Source: Sphingomonas elodea ATCC 31461 (GTDB taxonomy: Bacteria; Pseudomonadota; Alphaproteobacteria; Sphingomonadales; Sphingomonadaceae). From it: DNA of 42,987 nt. The stretch lies in contig NZ_AGFU01000072.1 in the NCBI RefSeq assembly GCF_000226955.1, positions 1-42,987 of the forward strand, given 5' to 3'. A program made the position numbers and the translations under genes. This document shows, piece after piece, positions 1-7,340 of this stretch (within the stretch, counting starts at the first letter, position 1; every line of letters begins with the position of its first letter). Below the pieces are notes generated by a model. It was not told where the DNA came from and did not search any database. It saw only the letters and a program-made list of their open reading frames with translations.

Positions 1-110
1 CTCCTCCTTGGAGGAGGGGTTGGGGTGGAGGGATTCCAGAACGCTTGTTGGTCTCTGCGAAACACAGCCCCACCCCGATCCCTCCCCTGAAGGGGAGGGG
101 CTAGGAAACA
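1..110. repeat. REP-like GC-rich inverted repeat pair
   Basis: Two short G/C-rich hairpins face each other across about 40 bases. The left unit (about 1-32) has CTCCTCC pairing with GGAGGAG followed by a GGGGTGG-type tail. The right unit (about 72-110) is its approximate inverted copy, with CCCTCCCC pairing with GGGGAGGG. The same architecture recurs at 1696-1796. This matches extragenic REP/BIME-type elements. The left end may be cut by the window edge, and no transposase of the REP-associated type is visible nearby. Confidence 0.6.
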
Positions 111-166
111 CGGCAGGCTGTGGTCACGTGCATGGTAGGCCAACGCTTGCGTAGCGCAATGCTCCC

Positions 167-484
167 ATGCATCGTTTCGCCATGGCCCCAATCCTCGCGT
201 CCATCATGGCTCTGCTGCTTCCGGGAGGAAGTCCGCAGCCATACGTCGTCATCGTGCGGGGCCCTGCCGACGCTTGCTATGTTGAAGTTGCGGGACGAAA
301 GCTGACGATCGACGAACTGCTCAAAGCCGCGCAGACGGAGGTCAGGAAGGGGCGACGGGCCCGCATCCTCACGGACATGAACAATACGCCCTATCGCTGT
401 ATCGGCGGGGTCATCTACACTTTGCAGATGGCGGGTTTCGACAAGGTCGATTTCGACGCGAGCGCCAAGCCAGTCAGTAGGTAA
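167..484 (+). CDS. Small exported protein resembling an ExbD/TolR periplasmic domain
   Basis: A 105-residue protein. A short hydrophobic N-terminus (about residues 5-20) could be a signal peptide or anchor. The rest has the ExbD/TolR periplasmic pattern: a beta stretch, a 'LTIDELLKAA' helix, then a basic stretch leading to 'ILTDMNNTPYRCIGGVIY' and an AGFDKVDF-type ending. Two cysteines lie in this domain and could form a disulfide. No ExbB or TonB gene is adjacent, so a role in energised transport is not supported by context. A second ATG at 185 is possible. The gene converges on the next one with a shared terminator. Family call is by eye and moderate. Confidence 0.55.
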   Translation: MHRFAMAPILASIMALLLPGGSPQPYVVIVRGPADACYVEVAGRKLTIDELLKAAQTEVRKGRRARILTDMNNTPYRCIGGVIYTLQMAGFDKVDFDASAKPVSR

Positions 485-505
485 CCTCCTCCACCCCTTA
501 CAACA

Positions 506-535
506 AAACGGCCGGGGATCGCTCCCCGGCCGTTT
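506..535. terminator. Bidirectional terminator
   Basis: A perfect 13-bp stem (506-518 with 523-535) closes a 4-base TCGC loop. A T-rich tail follows on both strands (CGTTTCGTTT on plus, TTTTGTTG on minus). It sits between two convergent genes and can serve both. Confidence 0.85.
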
Positions 536-556
536 CGTTTGTCGATCCCGAAAGGC

Positions 557-1636
557 TCAGGCGAACAGCTTCGCCCAGCCGCGCTTTGCGCGATCCTTCC
601 AATAGCCGCGGTGATAGGCGTCGCTGGCGAGCAGCGGCATCACCGAACCGGCTTCCGCGAACACCATCTGCTCGATGCCGGTGTTCACCTTGCCCCAGCT
701 GGCGGCTTCCTGCAGCGTCGAGGACGAGCAGGCGCCGTCGCGCACGTCGGCGACGGTGATCTGCACCGCATACTTGTGCACTTCCACATCCTCATGGCCG
801 AGGATTTCGGCGCAGACGACGGTGTCCTGGATGAAGTTCTTCGGCACGCCGCCGCCGATCATCAGCAGGCCGGTGGTGCCCGCCTGGATCTTGATCTCGG
901 TCAGCTCGCGGAAGTCCGCGACCGCGTCGATCATCAGATAGGGCTTGCCCGCCTTCATCTGGTCGACCTGGTGCTTGACGAGGCCGAAGCCGGCCGAGCT
1001 GTCGACGAACGCCGGGCAGAAGATCGGCACGTCATGCTCATAGGCGAGCTTGACCAGGCTGTTTTCCTTCTTGCCGTGCTCCGACAGATACTTGCCCATC
1101 TCGCGGATGAAGGCGCGGCTCGAATAGGCGCGCGGCTCCAGCTCGTTCGCGATCTTGTTGATCGTGAAGTCGCAGTCCTGGAGCTGCTCCTCGTCGATAT
1201 AGGTGTCGTAGATGCGGTCGATGTAGAGCGAGCGCAGCGTGTCGTCGTCGGGGATCTCGAGCGCCTGATAGTGCTTGTGGCCCAGGCCCTCGAAGAAATC
1301 CATGTCGACGATGGTCGCGCCGGTGGCGACGATCACGTCGACCATGTTGTTGCGCACCAGCTCGGCATAGAGGTCCATGCAGCCGCCGGCCGAGGTCGAG
1401 CCCGCGATGACGAGGCAGACCGTGCAGTCCTTGTCGGCCAGCATGTCGTTGTAGATCTTGGTGGCGCGGCCGAGGTCGCGGCTGGTGAAGCTCATATCGG
1501 CCATCGCATCGACGATCGGGCGCGCGTCGAAGCTCTTGATGTCGATGTGCTTGACCTGCTTCGAAAGCAGTTCGGCCTTGCGGGTGTCGTTGATCGGGGC
1601 GTTGGCCGCCGCGGTCTTGGTGAGGCTGTCGGTCAT
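557..1636 (-). CDS. Deoxyhypusine-synthase-like polyamine enzyme
   Basis: A 359-residue member of the deoxyhypusine synthase family. The NAD-binding signatures are visible (IAGSTSAGG about 78-86, VATGATIVDMDF about 103-114), as is the segment GGGVPKNF (about 261-268) with the lysine corresponding to the family's active-site lysine. Bacteria lack eIF5A, so bacterial members are thought to act on free polyamines, for example transferring an aminobutyl group to make homospermidine or spermidine. The exact product here is inferred. The decarboxylase encoded just upstream on the same strand would supply putrescine or a related diamine. Start ATG at 1636 was chosen because GGGAG lies six bases upstream; in-frame ATGs at 1648 and 1672 lack this. 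Confidence 0.85.
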   Translation of the reverse strand: MTDSLTKTAAANAPINDTRKAELLSKQVKHIDIKSFDARPIVDAMADMSFTSRDLGRATKIYNDMLADKDCTVCLVIAGSTSAGGCMDLYAELVRNNMVDVIVATGATIVDMDFFEGLGHKHYQALEIPDDDTLRSLYIDRIYDTYIDEEQLQDCDFTINKIANELEPRAYSSRAFIREMGKYLSEHGKKENSLVKLAYEHDVPIFCPAFVDSSAGFGLVKHQVDQMKAGKPYLMIDAVADFRELTEIKIQAGTTGLLMIGGGVPKNFIQDTVVCAEILGHEDVEVHKYAVQITVADVRDGACSSSTLQEAASWGKVNTGIEQMVFAEAGSVMPLLASDAYHRGYWKDRAKRGWAKLFA

Positions 1637-1695
1637 GGGAACTCCCATTTTCACATGGCCGCCGTCATTCAAAGGGGACGCGGAAACCCATATAT

Positions 1696-1796
1696 CCCCT
1701 CCCGCTTGCGGGAGGGGTCAGGGGAGGGGCTGTTCAGCCGCTCCCGATCAGGAACACGCCATGCCCTCCCCCGACCCCTCCCGCAAGCGGGAGGGG
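1696..1796. repeat. REP-like inverted pair (BIME-type)
   Basis: Two about 34-base units in opposite orientation (1696-1730 and 1763-1796) are almost identical when one is reversed. Each is a hairpin CCCCTCCC-GCTTGC-GGGAGGGG followed by TCAGGGGAGGG or TCGGGGGAGGG. They are separated by about 32 bases. The element lies between two co-directional minus-strand genes, so it could attenuate transcription or stabilise the upstream message. It belongs to the same family as the element at 1-110. Confidence 0.75.
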
Positions 1797-1821
1797 AGCG
1801 AGGTCGGATAAGACGTGCTGA

Positions 1822-3051
1822 TTACAGCTTGACGACGTTCGACGGGGTGGCGGCGACCGCCTCGTCTTCGCCGGTGTAGAGCGAGACCATCGGCTCGTCG
1901 TCGACGATCACCGTATCGCCGGCCGTGAAGCCGTTGAAGCCGGTACGCATCGCCGCGCCGTACGCGCCGAGCATGCCGATCTCGATATAGTCGCCCGCCT
2001 GGATGTCGGCCGGCAGCTCGAACGGGCCCGCCATGCGATCCATGTCGTCGCAGGTGGGGCCATAGAAGCTGAAGCCCATGTCCTTGGCGTTCGAATCCGG
2101 CTCGCGCAGCAGGCGGACCGGGAAGCGCCAGCCGATATGGGCCGCATCGAACAGCGCGCCGTACGCGCCGTCGTTGATGTACAACTCGTCGCCGCGGCGA
2201 CGCTCGACGCGCACGACCAGCGAGCTGTATTCGGCGCACAGCGCACGGCCCGGCTCGGCCCACAGCTCGGCCGAATAGGAAATCGGCAGGCTTTCGAAGG
2301 CGCGGTGGATCGTCGCGAAATAGCGCTCGAGCGGCGGCGGCTCCATGCCGGGATAGCTGGACGGGAACCCGCCGCCGACATCCACGACGTCCACGGTAAC
2401 GCCCGCCTCAACGATGGCGACGCGGGCGCGCTCCATCGCATTGGCATAGGCTTCCGGCGACATCGCCTGGCTGCCGACATGGAAGCAGATGCCCAGGGCA
2501 TCCGCCACCTGGCGAACCGCGATCAGCAGGTCCTTGCTTTCGCCCGGGCCGACGCCGAACTTCGACGCGAGGCTGAGCTTCGAGTGATCGGAGGAGACGC
2601 GAAGGCGTACGCACAGCGTGAGATCGGTGGCGCCCTTGGTGGCGCGCACGATCTTGTCCAGCTCTTCCATGCTGTCCAGGCTGAATACGCGAACGCCGTG
2701 CTCGAAATATGCCTCGGCGATGGCTTCCTCAGCCTTTACCGGGTGCATGAAGCACAGGGTTGCTTCCGGCGCGACACCGGCGACGAGGCGAACCTCGGCG
2801 ATCGATGCGACGTCGAAATGCGTGATTCCGCTCTCCCACAGGATCTGGATCAGATCCGGCGAGGGATTGGCCTTCACGGCATACATCGAACGACCCGGGA
2901 ACTTCTCGGCGAAGAACCGGGCCGCACGCGATGCGGCGTGCGGGCGGACGAGCGTTACCGGCTGGACCGGACGAAGCTTAGCGATGTCGGCTACTCGAGT
3001 GGTGCCGATCTGGGTGGTCGCTAACCCCAGCGCGCGATGATGCTTGTGCAA
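1822..3051 (-). CDS. Ornithine/lysine-type decarboxylase (fold III PLP enzyme)
   Basis: A 409-residue group IV PLP decarboxylase (alanine-racemase fold). The PLP lysine is in MYAVKANP (about residue 60). Further family signatures are HVGSQ, DVGGGFP and the C-terminal YGPTCDDMD segment carrying the catalytic cysteine typical of ornithine/lysine decarboxylases. It makes putrescine or cadaverine in the cytoplasm for polyamine synthesis. The following gene on this strand is the deoxyhypusine-synthase-like enzyme, consistent with one pathway. The start is read as TTG at 3051: GGAGG lies nine bases upstream and the product begins MHKHHRALGL, a usual length for the family. The ATG at 3141 would add 30 residues with no ribosome site. 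Substrate preference between ornithine and lysine cannot be settled by eye. Confidence 0.88.
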   Translation of the reverse strand: MHKHHRALGLATTQIGTTRVADIAKLRPVQPVTLVRPHAASRAARFFAEKFPGRSMYAVKANPSPDLIQILWESGITHFDVASIAEVRLVAGVAPEATLCFMHPVKAEEAIAEAYFEHGVRVFSLDSMEELDKIVRATKGATDLTLCVRLRVSSDHSKLSLASKFGVGPGESKDLLIAVRQVADALGICFHVGSQAMSPEAYANAMERARVAIVEAGVTVDVVDVGGGFPSSYPGMEPPPLERYFATIHRAFESLPISYSAELWAEPGRALCAEYSSLVVRVERRRGDELYINDGAYGALFDAAHIGWRFPVRLLREPDSNAKDMGFSFYGPTCDDMDRMAGPFELPADIQAGDYIEIGMLGAYGAAMRTGFNGFTAGDTVIVDDEPMVSLYTGEDEAVAATPSNVVKL

Positions 3052-3150
3052 CTCAAGGGACCTCCAAATGCCGTGAGGCAAACATTGACGAAAAGCTGCC
3101 TTGCGGTTGGAAGTCCCATGGGGCAGCGGAGGAGCGCACATATGCGCGTC

Positions 3151-3188
3151 GGACCCCGGTGTAAAGTGATTCTGGGGTCCGTTTTTCT
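3151..3188 (+). terminator. Terminator-like hairpin in the leader of the dehydratase gene
   Basis: GGACCCC (3151-3157) pairs with GGGGTCC (3174-3180) across a 16-base loop, followed at once by GTTTTTCT. It looks like a Rho-independent terminator on the plus strand, yet no plus-strand gene precedes it for about 2.6 kb. It ends only 18 bases before the GTG of the next gene, so it may instead be a leader attenuator. Confidence 0.6.
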
Positions 3189-3205
3189 ACGGCGAGGGAT
3201 GCACT

Positions 3206-4174
3206 GTGACGATTTTGCGACAGCCCACCCGCGCAGGGGTCCGCGACGCCGCCGCCAAGGTCGCGGCGATCCTCCCGCCCACGCCCTTGCTGGTGCAGGA
3301 CGTGCGCGGCGTGCCGGTCGCGTTCAAGGCAGAAAGCCTGCAGCCGATCGGCGCGTTCAAGATCCGTGGCGCCTGGCACCGGCTGACCGCGCTCGACGAA
3401 CGGGTGCGGGACAAGGGCGTCGTCGCCTTCTCCTCGGGCAACCATGCGCAGGGCGTCGCCTGGGCAGCGAAGCGGCTGGGGATCCCGGCGGTGATCGTGA
3501 TGCCCGCGGATGCGCCGCGGGTGAAGCTGGAGGCGACGCTGGCGCTGGGCGCGGAAGTGGTGCGCTACGATCGCGCCACCGAAAGCCGCGAGAAGATCGC
3601 CGAGCAGCTCGCCCATGCCCGCGGTGCGGCGCTGGTGCCGAGCTTCGACGATCCCTGGATCATCGAGGGGCAGGGGAGCGCTGGCATCGAAGCGGCGCGG
3701 CAGATGGCCGAAGCGGGGCTCCCGGCGCCGGCGCGGGCGGTGGTTCCGTGTGGCGGCGGCGGCCTCTCCGCCGGGATCGCCCTGGCGTTGCCCGACGCTG
3801 AGGTGGTGCCGGTCGAGCCGGAAGGGTGGGACGACATGCGCCGCAGCCTGGAGGCGGGATGGATCGAGCCGGTCGGCCCGAACCCACCGCCGACGGTGTG
3901 CGATTCGCTGCAGACCCAACGTGTTTCCCCGCTGACCTTCGACGTGCTATCGCGTCGGGGCGCTACCGGAATCGCGGTAACCGAAGCCGAAATCCGGGCC
4001 GCGCAGCGCTGGGCAGCGGCAAAGCTCCGGCTCGTCGTCGAGCCCGGTGGAGCGGCGGGCATTGCGGTGTTGCTGGCCGGCAAGATCGCGATGGAACCCG
4101 GCACGCTCATATTGGTTTCGGGCGGAAATGTGGACCAGGAGGATTATGCGCGGACGCTCGGGGACACGGAATGA
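3206..4174 (+). CDS. Threonine/serine dehydratase-type PLP enzyme
   Basis: A 322-residue fold-II PLP enzyme of the serine/threonine dehydratase family. PLP lysine is K52 in GAFKIRG, the substrate loop is SSGNHAQG (76-83), and the phosphate-binding loop is CGGGGLSAG. It lacks the C-terminal ACT regulatory domain of biosynthetic IlvA, so it is the short catabolic or serine-racemase-like type, forming 2-oxobutanoate or pyruvate plus ammonia. Start is GTG at 3206. A terminator-like hairpin lies immediately upstream. The 3' end overlaps the next small gene by 29 bases. Confidence 0.85.
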   Translation: MTILRQPTRAGVRDAAAKVAAILPPTPLLVQDVRGVPVAFKAESLQPIGAFKIRGAWHRLTALDERVRDKGVVAFSSGNHAQGVAWAAKRLGIPAVIVMPADAPRVKLEATLALGAEVVRYDRATESREKIAEQLAHARGAALVPSFDDPWIIEGQGSAGIEAARQMAEAGLPAPARAVVPCGGGGLSAGIALALPDAEVVPVEPEGWDDMRRSLEAGWIEPVGPNPPPTVCDSLQTQRVSPLTFDVLSRRGATGIAVTEAEIRAAQRWAAAKLRLVVEPGGAAGIAVLLAGKIAMEPGTLILVSGGNVDQEDYARTLGDTE

Positions 4175-4352
4175 TCGCGGCAATCCCGTCGGCGGCGCCA
4201 TTGCCCGCCTTGCAAGCATCGGCACGCTCGCGCTCGGTCACTTCCTCTGGATCACGTTGCGGATCGCCTATCGCGGCGAGCCGCGGCTGGTCGCGGGCGG
4301 TGCCTGCGTCTTCGTCGCGACGGGGGTGACGCTATGGGTGGTGGTGACCTGA
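4146..4352 (+). CDS. Small two-helix membrane protein, unknown function
   Basis: A 68-residue protein starting inside the end of the dehydratase gene, with AGGAGG a few bases before the ATG. After a basic N-terminus (MRGRSGTRNDRGN) come two hydrophobic stretches, about residues 17-35 and 45-66, so it is probably an inner-membrane protein with both ends basic or short. It overlaps the next small gene by 19 bases, suggesting coupled translation of three genes. I do not recognise a family. Confidence 0.6.
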   Translation: MRGRSGTRNDRGNPVGGAIARLASIGTLALGHFLWITLRIAYRGEPRLVAGGACVFVATGVTLWVVVT

Positions 4353-4522
4353 GCGGCCTTTCCGCGCTCTACCCGCTGGTGATGGGCATCGCCATGCTGG
4401 CGGTGCTGGCCCTTGCCTGGGGCGGGGTTGCCGTGCTGCGCCGGGGCGATCGGCAGCGCGGGGTGCTGATGTTGGTCTGCGCGCTGGTGATCCTGGGCAA
4501 TGTGCTGATCTGGACGGTGTAG
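4334..4522 (+). CDS. Small two-helix membrane protein, unknown function
   Basis: A 62-residue protein with two predicted transmembrane helices (about 10-33 and 42-60) joined by a basic loop LRRGDRQRG, placing the loop in the cytoplasm by the positive-inside rule. It starts within the previous small membrane gene. The pair may act together, but no family is recognised. Confidence 0.6.
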   Translation: MGGGDLSGLSALYPLVMGIAMLAVLALAWGGVAVLRRGDRQRGVLMLVCALVILGNVLIWTV

Positions 4523-4613
4523 GAAGCCAGCGTCTGCGACATCTTGCGACCTTTTCCGGTTAGACCCCGCGCCGCCACCTGCGATACCATGCAGTCGCAG
4601 CAGGAGAGCCGGA

Positions 4614-5501
4614 ATGCGCGCGATCGGATGGGTGTTGGCCGGACTGTTTCTCGCGGGGCCGCCTGCGCTTGCCCAGCAGCAGATGGCATCGCCGCCGCCC
4701 TCCGCCTTCGCGCCCAAGCGCGACCTGGCCTATGGCCCGCTGCCCGAGCAGAAACTGGATTATCACCCGCCCGTCGCCGCCACCCGCTCGCCGCCCCCGC
4801 TGGTCGTGTTCGTGCATGGCGGCGGCTGGGAGCGCGGCTCCAAGGACAATGCGACGGGCGTGGCCAAGATCCGACACTTCACCGGAGAGGGCTATGCCTT
4901 CGCGACGATCAACTACCGGCTGGTGCCCGGCGCGACCGTGGAGCAGCAGGCGCAGGATGTGGCGACCGCCATCGCCTGGCTGGTCGCGCATGCCCGGGAG
5001 CTCGGTTTCGATCCCGACCGCATGGTGTTGATGGGGCACAGCGCGGGTGCGCATCTCGCTGCGCTGGTGGGCACCGATCCGCGCTACATGCACGGGCAGG
5101 ACCTGATGCTGGACCAGCTGCGCGGCGTGGTACTGCTCGACGGCGCCGCCTATGATGTGCCGGCGCAGATGGCGGCGGCAGGGCGCTTCATGCGGCCGAT
5201 CTATACCAAGGCGTTCGGCAGCGATCCGGCGCGGCAGCGGGCGTTGTCGCCGATCGCGCATACCGCGGGGCCGAACGTGCTGTCGTTCCTGATCCTTCAC
5301 GTCCGGCGTGACGACGGGACACGCCAGTCGGAAGCGCTGGCGGCGGCGCTGCGCGCGGAAGGATCGAAGGTGGAGGTCGAAGGCTTCGAGGGTCGGGGCC
5401 TGCGCGGCCATGTGGCGATGAACCGCCAGCTGGGCGAGGCGGACTATCCCGCTACCGCCGTGGTCGATCGCTGGCTCAGCGCGACCTTCGCGCCGCGCTG
5501 A
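4614..5501 (+). CDS. Secreted alpha/beta hydrolase (esterase/lipase-like)
   Basis: A 295-residue protein with a cleavable signal peptide (about 1-20, ending ALAQQQ). The oxyanion-hole motif HGGGW and the nucleophile elbow GHSAGA are typical of the hormone-sensitive-lipase/BD-FAE-like esterases. A catalytic acid is likely in the LHVRRDD segment and the histidine in GLRGHVAMN. It should hydrolyse esters in the periplasm or outside the cell; the substrate is unknown. AGGAGAG lies just before the ATG. Its 3' end meets a convergent hydrolase gene after 13 bases. Confidence 0.85.
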   Translation: MRAIGWVLAGLFLAGPPALAQQQMASPPPSAFAPKRDLAYGPLPEQKLDYHPPVAATRSPPPLVVFVHGGGWERGSKDNATGVAKIRHFTGEGYAFATINYRLVPGATVEQQAQDVATAIAWLVAHARELGFDPDRMVLMGHSAGAHLAALVGTDPRYMHGQDLMLDQLRGVVLLDGAAYDVPAQMAAAGRFMRPIYTKAFGSDPARQRALSPIAHTAGPNVLSFLILHVRRDDGTRQSEALAAALRAEGSKVEVEGFEGRGLRGHVAMNRQLGEADYPATAVVDRWLSATFAPR

Positions 5502-5514
5502 GCCGCAAAGGTAT

Positions 5515-6171
5515 TCAGCGGATCGGGCAGTTGGGATCGAGCCGCATGTCGAGATAACGGTCGACCGAGCCCATCAGCTGCTCCATCTCGTGCTCGAAGA
5601 AATGGTTCGCGCCCGGGATGGTGTCGTGGTGGATGGTGATGTGCTTCTGGGTGCGCAGCTTGTCGACCAGCTTCTGCACCGCGCCCGGCGTCACGACCTC
5701 GTCCTGCTCGCCCTGCACGATGATGCCCGAACTGGGGCAGGGGGCGAGGAAGGTGAAGTCGAACATGTTCGCCGGCGGCGCGACCGAGATGAAGCCGCGG
5801 ATTTCCGGGCGGCGCATCAGCAGCTGCATGCCGATCCAGGCGCCGAAGCCGAAGCCTGCGACCCAGGTGGACGATGCCTCGGGGTGGAAGCTCTGCACCC
5901 AGTCTAGCGCGCTGGCGGCATCCGAAAGCTCGCCGATGCCGTTGTCGAACACGCCCTGGCTCTTGCCGACGCCGCGGAAATTGAAGCGCAGCGTGGCGAA
6001 GCCCCGGCGCTGGAAGGTCTTGTAGAGATCCTGGACGATGCGGTTGTTCATCGTGCCGCCCGCATTGGGATGCGGGTGGAGGATCATCGCGACCGGCGCG
6101 CGCGGGCGCGGGGCGGGGGCAAAGCGGCCCTCGAGGCGGCCTTCGGGTCCAGGGAAAATGACTTCGGGCAA
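5515..6171 (-). CDS. Alpha/beta hydrolase (dienelactone-hydrolase/CocE-like superfamily)
   Basis: A 218-residue cytoplasmic alpha/beta hydrolase with a HPHPNAGGTMNN segment, RFNFRGVGKSQG and a nucleophile-elbow region GFGFGAWIG, where glycine replaces the usual serine. An aspartate in QGEQDEVV and a histidine in GANHFFEHE complete the usual acid and base positions. The missing classical serine means that catalysis is uncertain, although this conserved short family is widespread in alphaproteobacteria. Start is read as TTG at 6171 (product begins MPEVIFPGPEG) with AGGATC upstream; a longer open frame to 6618 runs through low-quality proline/arginine sequence and is unlikely to be translated. 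Confidence 0.78.
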   Translation of the reverse strand: MPEVIFPGPEGRLEGRFAPAPRPRAPVAMILHPHPNAGGTMNNRIVQDLYKTFQRRGFATLRFNFRGVGKSQGVFDNGIGELSDAASALDWVQSFHPEASSTWVAGFGFGAWIGMQLLMRRPEIRGFISVAPPANMFDFTFLAPCPSSGIIVQGEQDEVVTPGAVQKLVDKLRTQKHITIHHDTIPGANHFFEHEMEQLMGSVDRYLDMRLDPNCPIR

Positions 6172-6263
6172 GGCGGATCCTGTTCGATAGGGAGATGCGC
6201 GGTGGAGCGCAGGAACTTGGTCGCTATATAGGCAGCGGGTCCCTTCACGCAATTGGAACGCCA

Positions 6264-7340
6264 TTGGCCGCTCGACTCTATCTGGATCATGCCGCGACGA
6301 CCCCGATGCTGCCGCAGGCGGTGGCGGCGGTGATGGAGGGCATGGCGCGCTGGGCGAACCCCTCCTCGCCGCATGGCGACGGGCGGGCGGCGCGCGCGGC
6401 GCTGGAGGATGCGCGGCGGCGGATCGCAGCAAGCTATGGCTGGGCGCACGAACTGCTGCTGACCAGTGGGGCGAGCGAATCGCTGGCGATGGCGTTCGGC
6501 CGCAGCGTCGTCGAGCGGCGGCTGGTGACGGCGGTCGAGCATGATGCCGTGCTGCGGCTGGGTGAGGGCGCGCAGGTGCTGCCGGTGACCGCGGGCGGGA
6601 TCGTTCGGTTGGACGCATTGGCGGCGGCGCTGGAGGGCGCCGGTCGCACGCTGGTCTGCGTGCAATGGGCGAACAGCGAAACCGGCGTGCGCCAGCCGAT
6701 CGCGGCGATCGCGGCCACCGTGCACGGCGCGGGCGGACTGCTGCTGGTCGATGCCGCGCAGATGCCCGCGCATGCCGATGCCGAGGTGTTGCGCCATGCC
6801 GATCTGGTCGCGATTTCCGCCCATAAGCGCGGCGGTCCGCCCGGGATCGGGGCGCTGCTGGTGCGCGATCTCGGGTCGTTGATGCCGACGGGCGGGCAGG
6901 AAAAGGGCTATCGCGCGGGCACCGAGAACCTGCCGGGCGCGCTGGGCTATGCCGCTGCCGTGACGGTGCCGGAGGATCTGGTGGAGATGGCCCGGCTGCG
7001 GGTTCGGCTGGAGGCAGCGATCCTGGAAGCCGGCGGAGCGGTGGTGGGGGCGGAAAGCCCGCGCAGCCCGCTCATCGGTGCCTATCGGATGCCCGGCGTT
7101 TCCTCCGCCGCCCAACTGATCCGCTTCGACCTGGCGGGCGTCGCGGTGTCGGCGGGGAGCGCCTGCTCCTCGGGCAGCATGCGCCCGAGCCATGTGCTGA
7201 CCGCGATGGGCTGGGCGGAGCCGGCGTTGCGCGAGGTGGTGCGGGTCAGCTTCGGGCGCGGCACGACGGAGGCGGACGTCGACTCCTTCGCCGAGCTGTG
7301 GCGCGCCACCTTTGCCGACGCGAAGGCGCGGGCGGCATGA
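6264..7340 (+). CDS. Cysteine desulfurase (first of two)
   Basis: A 358-residue fold-I PLP enzyme of the NifS/IscS family. Landmarks: N-terminal YLDHAATTP, PLP lysine K188 in SAHKRGGPPG, and the persulfide cysteine C301 in SAGSACSSG. It transfers sulfur from cysteine to Fe-S assembly or thio-modification partners. The next gene is another desulfurase overlapping by ATGA, then a ferredoxin. The start is uncertain: TTG at 6264 gives MAARLYLDHAATTP, the usual N-terminus; the ATG at 6195 would add 23 residues with no homology expected. I do not assign iscS or nifS because two copies exist here. Confidence 0.85.
   Translation: MAARLYLDHAATTPMLPQAVAAVMEGMARWANPSSPHGDGRAARAALEDARRRIAASYGWAHELLLTSGASESLAMAFGRSVVERRLVTAVEHDAVLRLGEGAQVLPVTAGGIVRLDALAAALEGAGRTLVCVQWANSETGVRQPIAAIAATVHGAGGLLLVDAAQMPAHADAEVLRHADLVAISAHKRGGPPGIGALLVRDLGSLMPTGGQEKGYRAGTENLPGALGYAAAVTVPEDLVEMARLRVRLEAAILEAGGAVVGAESPRSPLIGAYRMPGVSSAAQLIRFDLAGVAVSAGSACSSGSMRPSHVLTAMGWAEPALREVVRVSFGRGTTEADVDSFAELWRATFADAKARAA

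Noticed and set aside
539-1879. 446-residue plus-strand frame over the polyamine enzyme
   Set aside because: Composition is typical of an antisense frame, and the minus strand encodes a clear deoxyhypusine-synthase-family protein.
3052-3205. Possible speF-type leader RNA upstream of the decarboxylase
   Set aside because: The gap is only about 150 bases, shorter than the known speF motif, and I could not find its conserved elements by eye.
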